Notes: generated by a model not told the origin, from the letters alone. A stretch of 64,000 nt of DNA from Sulfitobacter sp. (GCA_029252045.1 JAQXCD010000055.1:1-64000), one strand, 5' to 3'. Shown: positions 28,463 through 37,500, counted from the stretch's first letter. Numbers and translations are program-made.

Positions 28463-30508
28463 TCACTCGAACTCCATAATCACGTCATCAACAGCAAGAC
28501 TGTCGCCGGCAGCTGCGTTGATTTTGGTCACGATGCCTTTACGCTCGGCGCGCAGGATGTTTTCCATCTTCATGGCTTCGATTGTGCACAGGGCCTGACC
28601 CTCTTGCACTTCATCGCCTTCGGCCACGTCCAGTTTCACAATCAGACCCGGCATCGGGCAGAGCAGCAGCTTGGATGTATCTGGCGGCACCTTAACTGGC
28701 ATCTTGCGGGCCATTTCGGCCTGTAGCGGCGTGCGCACATGAACCTTGAGGTCCGCGCCACGGGTGCGGATACGGAAGCCACCTGAAATTTTGCCAACTT
28801 TCAAAACCAGCGGCGCATCTGCCACGGTCATGGTGGCCAGCTGATCGCCCGGTGTCCAGTCACTGCTGACGCGCATTGTCTCGCCGCCCTCGAAGGTGAT
28901 CGTAGCGCCCGATGGGTCAGCGGCGATGGTCACGTCAAAGCTGTGATCTTGCAGCGCCACGTTCCAGTCGGTGCCGACTTTACGTTCGTGGTTGTCCATC
29001 CGGCCCGACACCCGCGCGCGGCGGATTTCGGCGACGCGGTGCATGGCGGCAGTTGCAGCGGCAATGCGCTTCAGCTCACCCTCAGCCAGTGTCACGCCTT
29101 CAAAGCCATCAGGATATTCGTTCTCGATAAAGGCAGTTGTCATGGTGCCCGCGACAAAGATCGGGTGGTCCATCACAGCACTCAGGAACGGCAGGTTGTG
29201 GCCGATGCCTTCCACTTCAAAGCTGTCCAGCGCCACTCGCATCCGCTCGATCGCTTCGCCGCGTGTGGGCGCCCATGTGCACAGCTTTGCAATCATCGGA
29301 TCGTAGTACATGGAGATTTCGCCGCCCTCATAGACGCCGGTATCATTACGCACGGCCATCGTGCCTGTGGGCGCATCGCCATGCCATTTGTCGTTGTCCA
29401 GCAGCGGACCAGCCGCAATTTCGGCGGGTGGACGGTATCGGGTCAGACGGCCAATGGAGGGCAGAAAGCCACGATACGGGTCTTCGGCATAGAGGCGGTT
29501 TTCAATCGCCCAGCCGTTGATCTGCACGTCTTCTTGTTTGATGGTCAGGGCCTCACCATTGGCGACGCGGATCATCTGCTCGACAAGGTCCACGCCCGTG
29601 ATCATCTCGGTGATCGGGTGTTCCACCTGCAGGCGTGTGTTCATCTCGAGGAAGTAGAAATTCTTGTCGCCGTCTACGATGAATTCGACCGTGCCTGCGG
29701 AAGTATAGCCAACCGCCTGCGCCAGAGCGACCGACTGCTCGCCCATCGCCTTGCGGGTCTCGGCATCAAGAAACGGGCTGGGCGCTTCCTCGACCACCTT
29801 CTGGTTGCGGCGCTGGATCGAGCATTCCCGCTCGTTCAGGTAAATCCCGTTGCCGTGGGCATCGCAGAGCACCTGAATTTCGATGTGGCGCGGGTTGGTC
29901 ACGAATTTCTCGATAAAGATACGGTCGTCACCAAAAGAATTGGCGGCTTCGTTCTTGGAAGACTGGAAACCCTCGCGCGCCTCGGCATCATTCCACGCGA
30001 TGCGCATGCCCTTGCCGCCGCCACCCGCAGTGGCCTTGAGCATGACAGGATAGCCGATTTCATTCGAAATCTTCACCGCTTCATCCGCGTCCGCGATGAT
30101 GCCCATATAGCCGGGGACCGTGCTGACGCCTGCCTCCTTTGCGATCTTCTTGGAGGTGATCTTGTCCCCCATTTTTTCAATCGCACCAACAGGGGGGCCT
30201 ACAAAGGCCACGCCCGCCGCGCTCAGCGCTTCGGCAAATTTGGAGTTCTCGGAGAGGAAGCCGTACCCCGGATGCACCGCCTGCGCGCCGGATTCCTTGA
30301 TCGCGGCCATCACTTTGTCGATGACAATATAGGACTGGTTCGCTGGCGGCGGCCCGATGTGGATGGCCTCATCCGCCATCTGCACATGCAGCGCCTGTTT
30401 GTCCGCATCCGAATAGATCGCAACGGTCTGGATACCCATTTTGCGCGCTGTCTTGATGACGCGGCAGGCAATCTCGCCACGGTTGGCGATCAGGATCTTA
30501 TTGAACAT
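28463..30508 (-). CDS. pccA: Propionyl-CoA carboxylase, biotin carboxylase (alpha) subunit
   Basis: Carboxylates biotin with bicarbonate and ATP, for transfer to propionyl-CoA by PccB. 681 residues: biotin carboxylase N-terminal domain (KILIANRGEIACRVIKTARK), ATP-grasp domain with GGGGKGMR, EMNTRLQVEHPITE, a BT linker domain (about 470-600) as in PCC alpha, and the C-terminal biotinyl domain. The biotin-accepting lysine is K647 in EAMKM, 34 residues from the end, as expected. Together with pccB, scpA and pccR it makes propionyl-CoA assimilation. About 105 bp without an obvious TTTGCAAA palindrome precede it, so expression may come from an upstream promoter. Confidence 0.96.
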   Translation of the reverse strand: MFNKILIANRGEIACRVIKTARKMGIQTVAIYSDADKQALHVQMADEAIHIGPPPANQSYIVIDKVMAAIKESGAQAVHPGYGFLSENSKFAEALSAAGVAFVGPPVGAIEKMGDKITSKKIAKEAGVSTVPGYMGIIADADEAVKISNEIGYPVMLKATAGGGGKGMRIAWNDAEAREGFQSSKNEAANSFGDDRIFIEKFVTNPRHIEIQVLCDAHGNGIYLNERECSIQRRNQKVVEEAPSPFLDAETRKAMGEQSVALAQAVGYTSAGTVEFIVDGDKNFYFLEMNTRLQVEHPITEMITGVDLVEQMIRVANGEALTIKQEDVQINGWAIENRLYAEDPYRGFLPSIGRLTRYRPPAEIAAGPLLDNDKWHGDAPTGTMAVRNDTGVYEGGEISMYYDPMIAKLCTWAPTRGEAIERMRVALDSFEVEGIGHNLPFLSAVMDHPIFVAGTMTTAFIENEYPDGFEGVTLAEGELKRIAAATAAMHRVAEIRRARVSGRMDNHERKVGTDWNVALQDHSFDVTIAADPSGATITFEGGETMRVSSDWTPGDQLATMTVADAPLVLKVGKISGGFRIRTRGADLKVHVRTPLQAEMARKMPVKVPPDTSKLLLCPMPGLIVKLDVAEGDEVQEGQALCTIEAMKMENILRAERKGIVTKINAAAGDSLAVDDVIMEFE

Positions 30509-30613
30509 AGCTTCGGCCCTTCTGAATGGTCATGGAAGTTTTGAAATGCGCAGAGCACCGCGGCGCGGGCTTGGCATAGCAGTTTGATGGTGTTGAGAGG
30601 CGCAGGAAGATCA

Positions 30614-30979
30614 TCATTCCTCGCCTACAATGTGCGGATAACTTTGGCGCGCGATGCGCACATCAATCACCAGCATGGATTCGTAATGCGCGGGGTCAAA
30701 CGGATCGGTCGCAGGGATTACCTCACGGCCAAACAGCCATGACAGGCGGCCGGCGTCCAGATTGCCCCGCTCGAACGGCTGATCGCCGAAGGCCTCCCAC
30801 AGCGCTTTGAAAAAGCCCTCATCCGCGCGCTTGTCCGGCGGACGGCGGTCCGAGCGCCGCTCCCGGCGGGTCAGCTCTGTCGCGCCTTTGGGATTGGCGC
30901 GGCGCAATGTGAATTGGAAATCGGTGCCGGGCAGACGGCCCGGGAAACCACGGTGTTTGAGCATGTAATCTAGTGCCAT
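30614..30979 (-). CDS. Small conserved hypothetical protein between pccB and pccA
   Basis: 121 residues, no signal peptide or membrane helix. A basic, arginine-rich middle (ELTRRERRSDRRPPDKRADEG) is followed by a conserved-looking FFKALWEAFGDQPFERG and WLFGREVIPATDPFDP. I do not recognise a domain. Codon use and GC match the neighbours. It lies in the gap between pccB and pccA together with three other small genes, and on the same strand. Confidence 0.65.
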   Translation of the reverse strand: MALDYMLKHRGFPGRLPGTDFQFTLRRANPKGATELTRRERRSDRRPPDKRADEGFFKALWEAFGDQPFERGNLDAGRLSWLFGREVIPATDPFDPAHYESMLVIDVRIARQSYPHIVGEE

Positions 30980-31039
30980 GCCGCGCCCTCCGTGGTGAGG
31001 GGGGTCAGGACGGCCGCGAACGCCCGTCCTGTCTGTCGC

Positions 31040-31186
31040 TTACTTGTATTTACCTGTGTACACAGGTTCCTGGCTGATCGGCTCTGGATCGACCACGACA
31101 AATTCTTCGACCTGCTGCTCGCGGGCACACGCGGCTGCAGCGACCAAAAGGCCGAGCATTGCCACAAGTTTGATGTTCTTCGACAT
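31040..31186 (-). CDS. 48-residue putative lipoprotein
   Basis: A short gene with ATG at 31186 preceded by AGGAGAT. The product starts MSKNIKLVAMLGLL, has a lipobox-like AAAC at residues 17-20 and a short acidic mature tail (EEFVVVDPEPIS) ending YTGKYK. The lipobox makes a small membrane-anchored lipoprotein likely. I recall similar tiny lipoproteins in Rhodobacterales, all without known function. It is upstream, on the same strand, of the 121-residue gene and pccA. Confidence 0.8.
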   Translation of the reverse strand: MSKNIKLVAMLGLLVAAAACAREQQVEEFVVVDPEPISQEPVYTGKYK

Positions 31187-31311
31187 CTGTATCTCCTGTC
31201 TCTGGTTGTACGGGATAGGTTTTCAAAACCTGCCATGTTTCCCGCATATGAATCAGTCCGTACTTCTGTACGAACCTCCCCGATCATACCGGAGCGGTGC
31301 GCGCATGGATA

Positions 31312-31332
31312 TGTGGATAAATCTGTGGACAA
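31312..31332. promoter_or_regulatory. Pair of DnaA boxes
   Basis: TGTGGATAA (31312-31320) is the exact reverse complement of the DnaA box TTATCCACA. TGTGGACAA (31324-31332), 12 bp further, differs from it by one base. Both have the same orientation. The roughly 210-bp intergenic stretch around them (31187-31400) also has two GANTC sites, the CcrM methylation target, at 31250-31254 and 31340-31344. DnaA binding is predicted only from these boxes. Confidence 0.6.
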
Positions 31333-31400
31333 ATTATGTGACTCCAAAGCCGCAACTGCCTGCCCGCCTGAGGATCGGGCCGCAAGATATTGTGTATGCA

Positions 31401-31778
31401 TCAAAAATCATCCCATATGCAGGTGTCGCCTTCGGGGCGAAACGCTTCGAAAAACTGGACTCCGTCGGGGTCAGCCACGCCAAATTCGGTGATCCGGTCC
31501 ATAAACGAGATCACAATTTTGTCAGGCGTCAGCGCATGTTCGGCCAGATAGGGCAGTGCAAAACTCTGGCACAGGTGCAACATATCATCGCCTGCCGTCT
31601 CATAGGTGATCTGCCCTTCCCCCGCCGCGATGCGGGGCGCCAGATAGCGAAACCGGAGCCATGTGGCGTCCTCTTGCGCGTCGATCAGCACCTCATGCAG
31701 GGTTACGTCCTGACCGGAGGGCAATTCATCGGCGGCCAGCGGGCTGGCCAGCAGGGCAAAGGCAAGACCGAGCTTCAT
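31401..31778 (-). CDS. Small periplasmic protein (DUF6497-like)
   Basis: 125 residues with a short signal peptide (MKLGLAFALLASPLAA). The mature part includes VTLHEVLIDAQ, ATWLRFRYLAP and DDMLHLCQSFALPYL, a pattern I associate with DUF6497 proteins of Rhodobacterales; this name is from memory. Function unknown. Its start overlaps the cupin gene's stop by 4 bp (ATGA type), so the two are translated together. Two cysteines could form a disulfide. Confidence 0.7.
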   Translation of the reverse strand: MKLGLAFALLASPLAADELPSGQDVTLHEVLIDAQEDATWLRFRYLAPRIAAGEGQITYETAGDDMLHLCQSFALPYLAEHALTPDKIVISFMDRITEFGVADPDGVQFFEAFRPEGDTCIWDDF

Positions 31779-32170
31779 GGTGCATCCGCCGCATGGGTTG
31801 CGAATTCGGCCGGCGAGACGATCTCGATCAGCTCCATATCATCGGAATGGCGCACCTCGCGGTGGCGTATGCCGGACGGTTGCAGCACGCAGGACCCTGC
31901 GCGCAGGACATGCTCGCCCTCGCCTTCATATTCGAACACCACCCAGCCCTTGGTGACATAGACCATCTGGAAATCCAGATCATGGGTATGCCATGTGCCG
32001 GGGCTTTCCATACCCGGCACGGCACGGATCACATGCGCGCCGAACTTACCACCTGTGGCTTCAGGAATGCCCAATTGGCGATATTCGAAGAACGGGCGCA
32101 GGCCCGCGCCTTCAAACGCGCCGCTATCAGCGTGAGTGATGGTAAAGCTGGATGTAGACCAAACGCTCAT
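31775..32170 (-). CDS. Single-domain cupin protein
   Basis: 131 residues, one small beta-barrel cupin. Motif 1 is seen as WHTHDLDFQMVYVTKGWVVFE (H-x-H in WHTHD) and motif 2 as AGSCVLQPSGIRHRE, with a possible metal-binding H near position 105. Small cupins of this type are metal-dependent enzymes or sensors; nothing fixes the ligand. It lies 100 bp downstream of pccB and overlaps the following gene by 4 bp. Confidence 0.82.
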   Translation of the reverse strand: MSVWSTSSFTITHADSGAFEGAGLRPFFEYRQLGIPEATGGKFGAHVIRAVPGMESPGTWHTHDLDFQMVYVTKGWVVFEYEGEGEHVLRAGSCVLQPSGIRHREVRHSDDMELIEIVSPAEFATHAADAP

Positions 32171-32270
32171 AGTGCTGCCTTTTGGCTGAGGTTACGCCAC
32201 AGCCCCTTACGGTGAACAAACCCACCGCAAGGGGTGCCGCGCATATGCAAGTGCCGAACCATCGCGCGTG

Positions 32271-33803
32271 TTACAGCGGAATATTGTCGTGCTTTTTCCA
32301 CGGCATCGACGACTTCTTGTTCCGCAGGCTGGCAAAAGCGCGGGCGATGCGCTTGCGGGTTGTGCGTGGCTGGATCACCTCGTCTACAAAGCCACGTTCA
32401 GCCGCGACAAACGGGTTGGCGAAACGGGTTTCATAATCGGCTGTGTGTTTCGCAATCTTTTCGGGGTCGTTCAAATCAGCGCGGTGGATAATCTCGGTAG
32501 CACCCTTGGCACCCATCACAGCGATCTCGGCTGTGGGCCACGCATAGTTGAAATCCGAGCCGAGGTGTTTGGACGCCATCACGTCATAGGCACCGCCGTA
32601 GGCTTTGCGGGTGATCAGGGTGACCAGTGGCACAGTCGCTTCGCCGTAGGCAAACAGCAGTTTAGCGCCGTGTTTGATCACTCCGCCGTATTCCTGTGAG
32701 GTGCCGGGCAAGAAGCCGGGGACGTCAACCAGCGTCAGGATCGGGATTTCAAACGCATCGCAGAAGCGCACAAAACGTGCCGCCTTGCGTGAGCTGTCAA
32801 TGTCCAGAACACCGGCCAGAACCATCGGCTGGTTGGCAACTACACCCACGGTGCGGCCTTCAAGCCGGATAAAACCGATCAGGATGTTCTTGGCAAAATT
32901 CTCCTGAATCTCGAAAAAGTCTCCCTCATCCGCCAACTTGTGGATCAGCTCTTTCATGTCATAGGGCGTGTTAGCATTTTCAGGCACCAGCGTATCCAGC
33001 GACGGCTCAATACGGTCGGGCGCATCAAAGAACGGGCGGACCGGGGGCTTTTCGCGGTTGTTGGCTGGCAGGAAGTCTACCAAGCGGCGGACCTCGGCCA
33101 GTGCCTCGACGTCATTCTCAAACGCGCCATCAGCAACAGAAGACTTCTTGGTGTGGGTGCTTGCGCCGCCCAATTCCTCGGCTGTAACTTGTTCGTTTGT
33201 CACTGTTTTGACCACGTCGGGGCCAGTCACAAACATGTAAGAGCTGTCTTTGACCATAAAGATAAAGTCGGTCATTGCGGGGGAATAAACCGCGCCACCG
33301 GCGCAGGGGCCCATAATCACGCTAATCTGCGGGATCACTCCCGAGGCTTCGGTGTTGCGGCGGAAAATCTCGGCGTAGCCTGCAAGACTGTCGACGCCTT
33401 CCTGAATACGCGCACCACCAGAATCGTTTAGCCCGATCACGGGCGCGCCGTTCTGGATTGCCATGTCCTGAATTTTGCAAATCTTGCGGGCATGCGCCTC
33501 TGAGACCGAACCACCCAGAACCGTGAAATCCTGCGAGAATACATAGACCAGACGCCCGTTGATGGTGCCCCAGCCTGTGACAACACCGTCACCTGCTGGC
33601 TTTTGCTGCTCCATCCCGAAGTCTGTGCAGCGGTGCGTCACAAACATATCGAACTCTTCGAAGGACCCTTCGTCCAGAAGCAGATGTACGCGTTCGCGTG
33701 CGGTCAGCTTGCCGCGCCCGTGCTGGGCGTCAATGCGCTTTTGACCGCCACCAAGGCGCGCATCGGCGCGGCGGTCGTCGAGCTGTTGCAGGATATCTTT
33801 CAT
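32271..33803 (-). CDS. pccB: Propionyl-CoA carboxylase, carboxyltransferase (beta) subunit
   Basis: Moves the carboxyl group from biotin on PccA to propionyl-CoA, giving methylmalonyl-CoA. 510 residues from ATG 33803 ([19 protein letters not shown]), preceded by GGAGGAG; the frame is open upstream but begins in unconserved sequence. Carboxyltransferase features: [15 protein letters not shown], the oxyanion-hole glycines in [12 protein letters not shown], and in the C-terminal domain [22 protein letters not shown] and [15 protein letters not shown]. Putative PccR palindromes lie 70-120 bp upstream. It is the first gene of a minus-strand row that runs through the small genes to pccA. Confidence 0.96.
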   Translation of the reverse strand: MKDILQQLDDRRADARLGGGQKRIDAQHGRGKLTARERVHLLLDEGSFEEFDMFVTHRCTDFGMEQQKPAGDGVVTGWGTINGRLVYVFSQDFTVLGGSVSEAHARKICKIQDMAIQNGAPVIGLNDSGGARIQEGVDSLAGYAEIFRRNTEASGVIPQISVIMGPCAGGAVYSPAMTDFIFMVKDSSYMFVTGPDVVKTVTNEQVTAEELGGASTHTKKSSVADGAFENDVEALAEVRRLVDFLPANNREKPPVRPFFDAPDRIEPSLDTLVPENANTPYDMKELIHKLADEGDFFEIQENFAKNILIGFIRLEGRTVGVVANQPMVLAGVLDIDSSRKAARFVRFCDAFEIPILTLVDVPGFLPGTSQEYGGVIKHGAKLLFAYGEATVPLVTLITRKAYGGAYDVMASKHLGSDFNYAWPTAEIAVMGAKGATEIIHRADLNDPEKIAKHTADYETRFANPFVAAERGFVDEVIQPRTTRKRIARAFASLRNKKSSMPWKKHDNIPL

Positions 33804-33874
33804 GGCCGGCTCCTCCCATCGGATTACTGCCGCTGTGTGTACCTGAGCATGCATCAGAGACAAAGCGTGAAGTA

Positions 33875-33919
33875 GCAAATTTGCAAAGTATTTTCAGCAC
33901 CTCAATTGCAAATTGCAAA
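33875..33919. promoter_or_regulatory. Putative PccR binding region upstream of pccB
   Basis: Three copies of a TTGCAA core cluster here: TTTGCAAA at 33880-33887, inside the palindrome GCAAATTTGC (33875-33884), and two ATTGCAAA copies at 33905-33912 and 33912-33919. TTTGCAAA palindromes are, from memory of work on Rhodobacter sphaeroides, the target of the short-chain acyl-CoA regulator PccR. The region lies between divergent pccB and the MFS gene. Confidence 0.62.
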
Positions 33920-33994
33920 TCAGCTAATTTACCCCGCGGCGTCACAGGGGTTGAGTGCTAGACAACAACTTACGCGAGGTCTACTTCATACAGA

Positions 33995-35227
33995 ATGATA
34001 AGTTTCAGAGAAGACCTGCGCCACGTTGTTCTGGGCGATCGACGGTCCCCGCCCCACATCCTGACATTAATTGTGCTCTCCGGCATGTCTGCCTGCGTGA
34101 TGAACATGTTCCTGCCCAGCCTTCCGGCAATGGCGGCACATTTCGAGACCGAATACGGCGTGATGCAGCTGTCTGTGGCGGTCTATCTGGGGTTCTCGGC
34201 CATTTTACAAATCTTTATGGGGCCACTCTCGGACAAGCTGGGCAGGCGTCCTGTGATCCTGTGGGGATTAGGGATATTTATGGCAGCGACGGTTGGGTGT
34301 ATTTATGCGCCCAACATCGAGGTCTTTTTGATATTCCGGATGATGCAGGCCGCAGTTGCGACAGCAATGGTCCTCAGCCGTGCCGCTGTGCGCGACATGT
34401 ACACACAAGATCAATCCGCCTCCATGATGGGTTATGTGACAATGGGAATGGCGGTTGTTCCTATGGTCAGCCCCGCATTGGGCGGTGTTCTGGACGAATG
34501 GTTCGGCTGGCAAGCGGTGTTCTGGACCTTGCTGGGGCTCGGATTTGTCACATGGTTACTGGCGTGGTCCGATATGGGTGAAACCGCCCTGCCCTCGGAA
34601 AAATCGCTCATGGCGCAATTTGCGGAATACCCCGAGTTGCTACGCAGCCCACGTTTTTGGGGGTATGCGCTGGCCTCTGCCTTCTGCTCGGGCGCGTTCT
34701 TTGCCTATCTCGGTGGCGCGCCTTTTGTAGGGCAGGAAGTATTCGGCATGGCGCCTTCTACTTTGGGCTTTTTCTTTGGCGCGCCTGCGGTCGGCTACTT
34801 TGTCGGCAACTTTCTGACAGCGCGCTATGCGACACACTTTGGCGTGAACAAGATGGTCTTGTGGGGCTGTATGGCCAATGCCATTGGCGGCACCATATCG
34901 CTGCTGATCTTCGAAGCAGGTTATGGCACACCCCTCAGCTTTTTCGGCTTGATGACGTTGGTTGGATTGGGCAACGGCCTGTGCATCCCCAACGCAACCG
35001 CCGGCATGCTCTCGGTCCGGCCCCGTCTGGCAGGCACTGCATCCGGCCTTGGCGGGGCCATTATGATTGGCGGCGGCGCGGGGCTGAGCGCGCTTGTCGG
35101 TGTCCTGCTCACCCCCGAGACGGGCGCCTTCCCGCTCCTGTGGATGATGCTGATTACCGCAGTGCTTGGCCTCTGCTCGATCACGCTGGTGATCCGCCGT
35201 GAAAAGGCGCTCATGCGCCAATCGTAA
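33995..35227 (+). CDS. MFS transporter, Bcr/CflA-type drug exporter
   Basis: 410 residues with twelve predicted membrane helices and the Bcr/CflA layout: the first helix around MSACVMNMFLPSLPAMAAHF, loop 2-3 motif A (GPLSDKLGRRPVILWG) and RAAVRDMY in the second. Exports small molecules by proton antiport in known relatives; substrate here unknown. It is divergent from pccB and lies directly before pccR. Its upstream region contains the PccR-like palindromes, so joint control with pccB is possible. Confidence 0.88.
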   Translation: MISFREDLRHVVLGDRRSPPHILTLIVLSGMSACVMNMFLPSLPAMAAHFETEYGVMQLSVAVYLGFSAILQIFMGPLSDKLGRRPVILWGLGIFMAATVGCIYAPNIEVFLIFRMMQAAVATAMVLSRAAVRDMYTQDQSASMMGYVTMGMAVVPMVSPALGGVLDEWFGWQAVFWTLLGLGFVTWLLAWSDMGETALPSEKSLMAQFAEYPELLRSPRFWGYALASAFCSGAFFAYLGGAPFVGQEVFGMAPSTLGFFFGAPAVGYFVGNFLTARYATHFGVNKMVLWGCMANAIGGTISLLIFEAGYGTPLSFFGLMTLVGLGNGLCIPNATAGMLSVRPRLAGTASGLGGAIMIGGGAGLSALVGVLLTPETGAFPLLWMMLITAVLGLCSITLVIRREKALMRQS

Positions 35228-35244
35228 ATCTCTTGTACAGATGA

Positions 35245-35286
35245 CTTTGCAAAGTTAGGCTTGGTGAACCACAAAGATTTGCAAAG
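35245..35286. promoter_or_regulatory. Putative PccR sites upstream of pccR
   Basis: Two palindromic copies: CTTTGCAAAG (35245-35254) and TTTGCAAA (35278-35285), 24 bp apart. The second ends 9 bp before the pccR start codon and overlaps its ribosome site region, which fits autorepression. Confidence 0.65.
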
Positions 35287-35294
35287 GGCGCGCA

Positions 35295-36695
35295 ATGGCG
35301 ACGCAGAAACTATATGCAGGGGCCAAGCTGCGCGAGCAGCGCCTGCGCATCGGCCATACGCAAAAAGACTTTGCCGCAAGGTTGGGCGTGTCCCTGCCCT
35401 ATCTCAACCAAATGGAAAACAACAACCGGCCGGTGTCCACGTCCGTGGTGCTGGCATTGGCGTCCGAATTCGGCATGGATGTGACCGAACTCAGCTCTGG
35501 CGATAGCGAGCGACTGGCCAGTGATATGCAAGAAGTGCTGTCTGACCCGCTGTTCTCTGGCGTCATGCCGCCGCTTGCCGATGTGCGGCTGGCCGCGTCC
35601 AATGCACCCGGGCTGGCGCGGGCATTCATCGCGCTACACCAAAGCTACCGGCAAGCGCATGAGCGGCTGGCGTCCCTGGACGAAGCATTAGGCCGCGAGG
35701 ATGCCCGCGCCACGCCAAGCCCATGGGAAGAGGTGCGGGATTTCTTCCATTACTGCGACAACTACATCGATGCCGTGGACCGCGCCGCCGAGCACTTTGC
35801 CGCCCGCGCGGCCTCCCCTGCGCAGATCCGCACCGTAGCATTGGAAGCGCTCGCCGCCGCGGGCCTGACAGTCACCTTCACCGATATGGACAGCCTGCGC
35901 GTGCTGGAGCCGGAGCGGGCCGTGCTGCACATCTCGGCCCGTGCCCCTGCGCAAACGCAGACGTTCCAACTGCTGCTACAGGTTGCCCTCACCCGTCATG
36001 ATGCGCTGCTGGAGGCGACGCTAGATCTGGCGCGCTTCCATTCGCCCGCCGCGCGCGACATCGCCAAGATCGGGCTTGCAAACTATTTTGCAGGTGCGGC
36101 CTTACTGCCCTACCGCGCCTTTCAGGACCGCGCGCAGGCCTGTCGCCATGATCTGGAGGTTCTGGCACAGGATTTTGGCGCCTCGATCGAGCAGATCGCC
36201 CACCGCCTGTCGACCCTGCAACGCAGTGGCGCAAAAGGCGTGCCGTTTTTCTTTGTCCGTGTGGATCAGGCGGGCACGATCACCAAACGCCATTCCGCAA
36301 CCCGTTTGCAATTTGCGCGCTTTGGCGGCGCTTGCCCTTTGTGGAACGTCCACCGCGCCTTCGAGACACCGGGACAATTCCTGCGCCAGTTGGCCGAAAC
36401 ACCGGACGGCGTGCGCTATATCTCCATTGCGCGCGACATCTCAAAATCAGCCGGCCGTTTCGGCGCCCCGGTCCGCCGCTTTGCCATCGCGCTGGGGTGT
36501 GAGGTGCGCCATGCGCCGCAACTGGTTTATGCGGACGGTCTGGACCTTGGCCGAGATAGCGCATTTGAACCTATCGGGATTTCCTGCCGCATATGCCCGC
36601 GTCAAACCTGCCACCAACGCGCCGTACCGCCGCTGGAGCGGAACCTTGTCGTTGATCCAAACCGGCGCGAAGTGCTGCCCTATAGCGTCGATTAA
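35295..36695 (+). CDS. pccR: ScfR-family short-chain acyl-CoA regulator, PccR
   Basis: 466 residues. N-terminal XRE helix-turn-helix (about 8-64: LREQRLRIGHTQKDFAARL, then PYLNQMENNNRPVS). A long middle region of the ImmA/IrrE type follows but without a visible HExxH motif. The C-terminal domain (DUF2083/ScfR) has GISCRICPRQTCHQRAVPP with conserved cysteines. Known relatives (RamB, MccR, PccR) sense acyl-CoA intermediates; R. sphaeroides PccR controls propionyl-CoA carboxylase genes. The TTTGCAAA palindromes in front of pccB and of this gene make the same role likely here. Its stop overlaps the converging nuclease gene by 4 bp. Confidence 0.87.
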   Translation: MATQKLYAGAKLREQRLRIGHTQKDFAARLGVSLPYLNQMENNNRPVSTSVVLALASEFGMDVTELSSGDSERLASDMQEVLSDPLFSGVMPPLADVRLAASNAPGLARAFIALHQSYRQAHERLASLDEALGREDARATPSPWEEVRDFFHYCDNYIDAVDRAAEHFAARAASPAQIRTVALEALAAAGLTVTFTDMDSLRVLEPERAVLHISARAPAQTQTFQLLLQVALTRHDALLEATLDLARFHSPAARDIAKIGLANYFAGAALLPYRAFQDRAQACRHDLEVLAQDFGASIEQIAHRLSTLQRSGAKGVPFFFVRVDQAGTITKRHSATRLQFARFGGACPLWNVHRAFETPGQFLRQLAETPDGVRYISIARDISKSAGRFGAPVRRFAIALGCEVRHAPQLVYADGLDLGRDSAFEPIGISCRICPRQTCHQRAVPPLERNLVVDPNRREVLPYSVD

Positions 36696-37393
36696 CGCTT
36701 GGCCGCGCGCCAACCGGCTGCACGCGCGGCAGCGGCCGAGCAGAACCACCGCTCGCCCTTGGCCTCGTTGATGCCTGTGCTCTCATAAAAAGACTGGCCC
36801 GGTTGATGGAAGATTTGTTTCCCGTCCGCGCTGATATTGCCTTTGATCTTGCAGGCATCATCTGGCGGAATCCGGCCCTTTGCACGGGTTTTGCGGTGTT
36901 GTGAAGGCGTTTGCAGCCGCACGGCATGCAAGCCACGGTCCAGCGCCGCCGCTTCGCGTTCGATCCCTGCATAATCCGCACCGTATTGAACATAGGCAAA
37001 GGCCAAACCTTCGCGCACCAACCACGCGCCCACATCTTCGCCCAGTGCGGTGCAGCGCGCCACAGTGCGTCCGTAACGGTCCATCTCGATCTTCTCACAA
37101 CGCGCAACCACGCCACTATAGCGATCGGTCACCGCCTTGGTGATCCATCCGCCGCAGGCCCAGTCTATGCCCTGCTCCGTCTCGCACATCTGGTCATTCT
37201 CCGGTGCATCAACGGCATGGAGGCGCACCTTTGTTCCCGCGACCTCGAACGTGTCGCCGTCAATCACGCGGATCGGGCCGCTAAAGCCTTGCGGGCTTTG
37301 GCTTGCGCGGGCGCTGTCCGGCTGTGGCACAAAAAGGGCGGCCCCCAGTAAAAGCGCAAGCGCACAAGCGATATATGTGAAACGACCAATCAT
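36692..37393 (-). CDS. Thermonuclease-family (SNase-like) exported protein
   Basis: 233 residues with an N-terminal signal or membrane anchor (about 7-24). Staphylococcal-nuclease fold: RVIDGDTFEVAG, LHAVDAPENDQ, then DRYGRTVARC and WLVREGLAFAYVQYG, which carry the Asp, Glu and Arg residues that bind Ca2+ and phosphate in the family. The C-terminal roughly 70 residues (from about 165) hold an extra Cys-containing domain of unknown role, with KGNISADGKQIFHQPGQSFY, an excalibur-like or DUF-type extension. Likely a periplasmic or surface DNA/RNA nuclease. Confidence 0.88.
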   Translation of the reverse strand: MIGRFTYIACALALLLGAALFVPQPDSARASQSPQGFSGPIRVIDGDTFEVAGTKVRLHAVDAPENDQMCETEQGIDWACGGWITKAVTDRYSGVVARCEKIEMDRYGRTVARCTALGEDVGAWLVREGLAFAYVQYGADYAGIEREAAALDRGLHAVRLQTPSQHRKTRAKGRIPPDDACKIKGNISADGKQIFHQPGQSFYESTGINEAKGERWFCSAAAARAAGWRAAKR

Positions 37394-37445
37394 CGGGTCT
37401 GTCTATGCGGTGTTGTCATCCCGCAATCATAGACCCGATCTTAAC

Positions 37446-37500
37446 AAAGGTTAATAAATAGTTAACGCTGACGCAGAAATAGCGCCTAACGTTAACCTTT
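37446..37500. repeat. Inverted repeats downstream of betA
   Basis: AAAGGTTAA (37446-37454) pairs with TTAACCTTT (37492-37500), and inside it GTTAACG (37461-37467) pairs with CGTTAAC (37490-37496). The right arm overlaps the betA stop codon. Two alternative hairpins can form. A weak terminator of the bet operon or an operator for the following nuclease gene is possible. No clear U-tract. Confidence 0.5.

Noticed and set aside
28943-30544. Long open frame antisense to pccA
   Set aside because: Opposite a complete PccA; no ribosome site or recognisable protein features.
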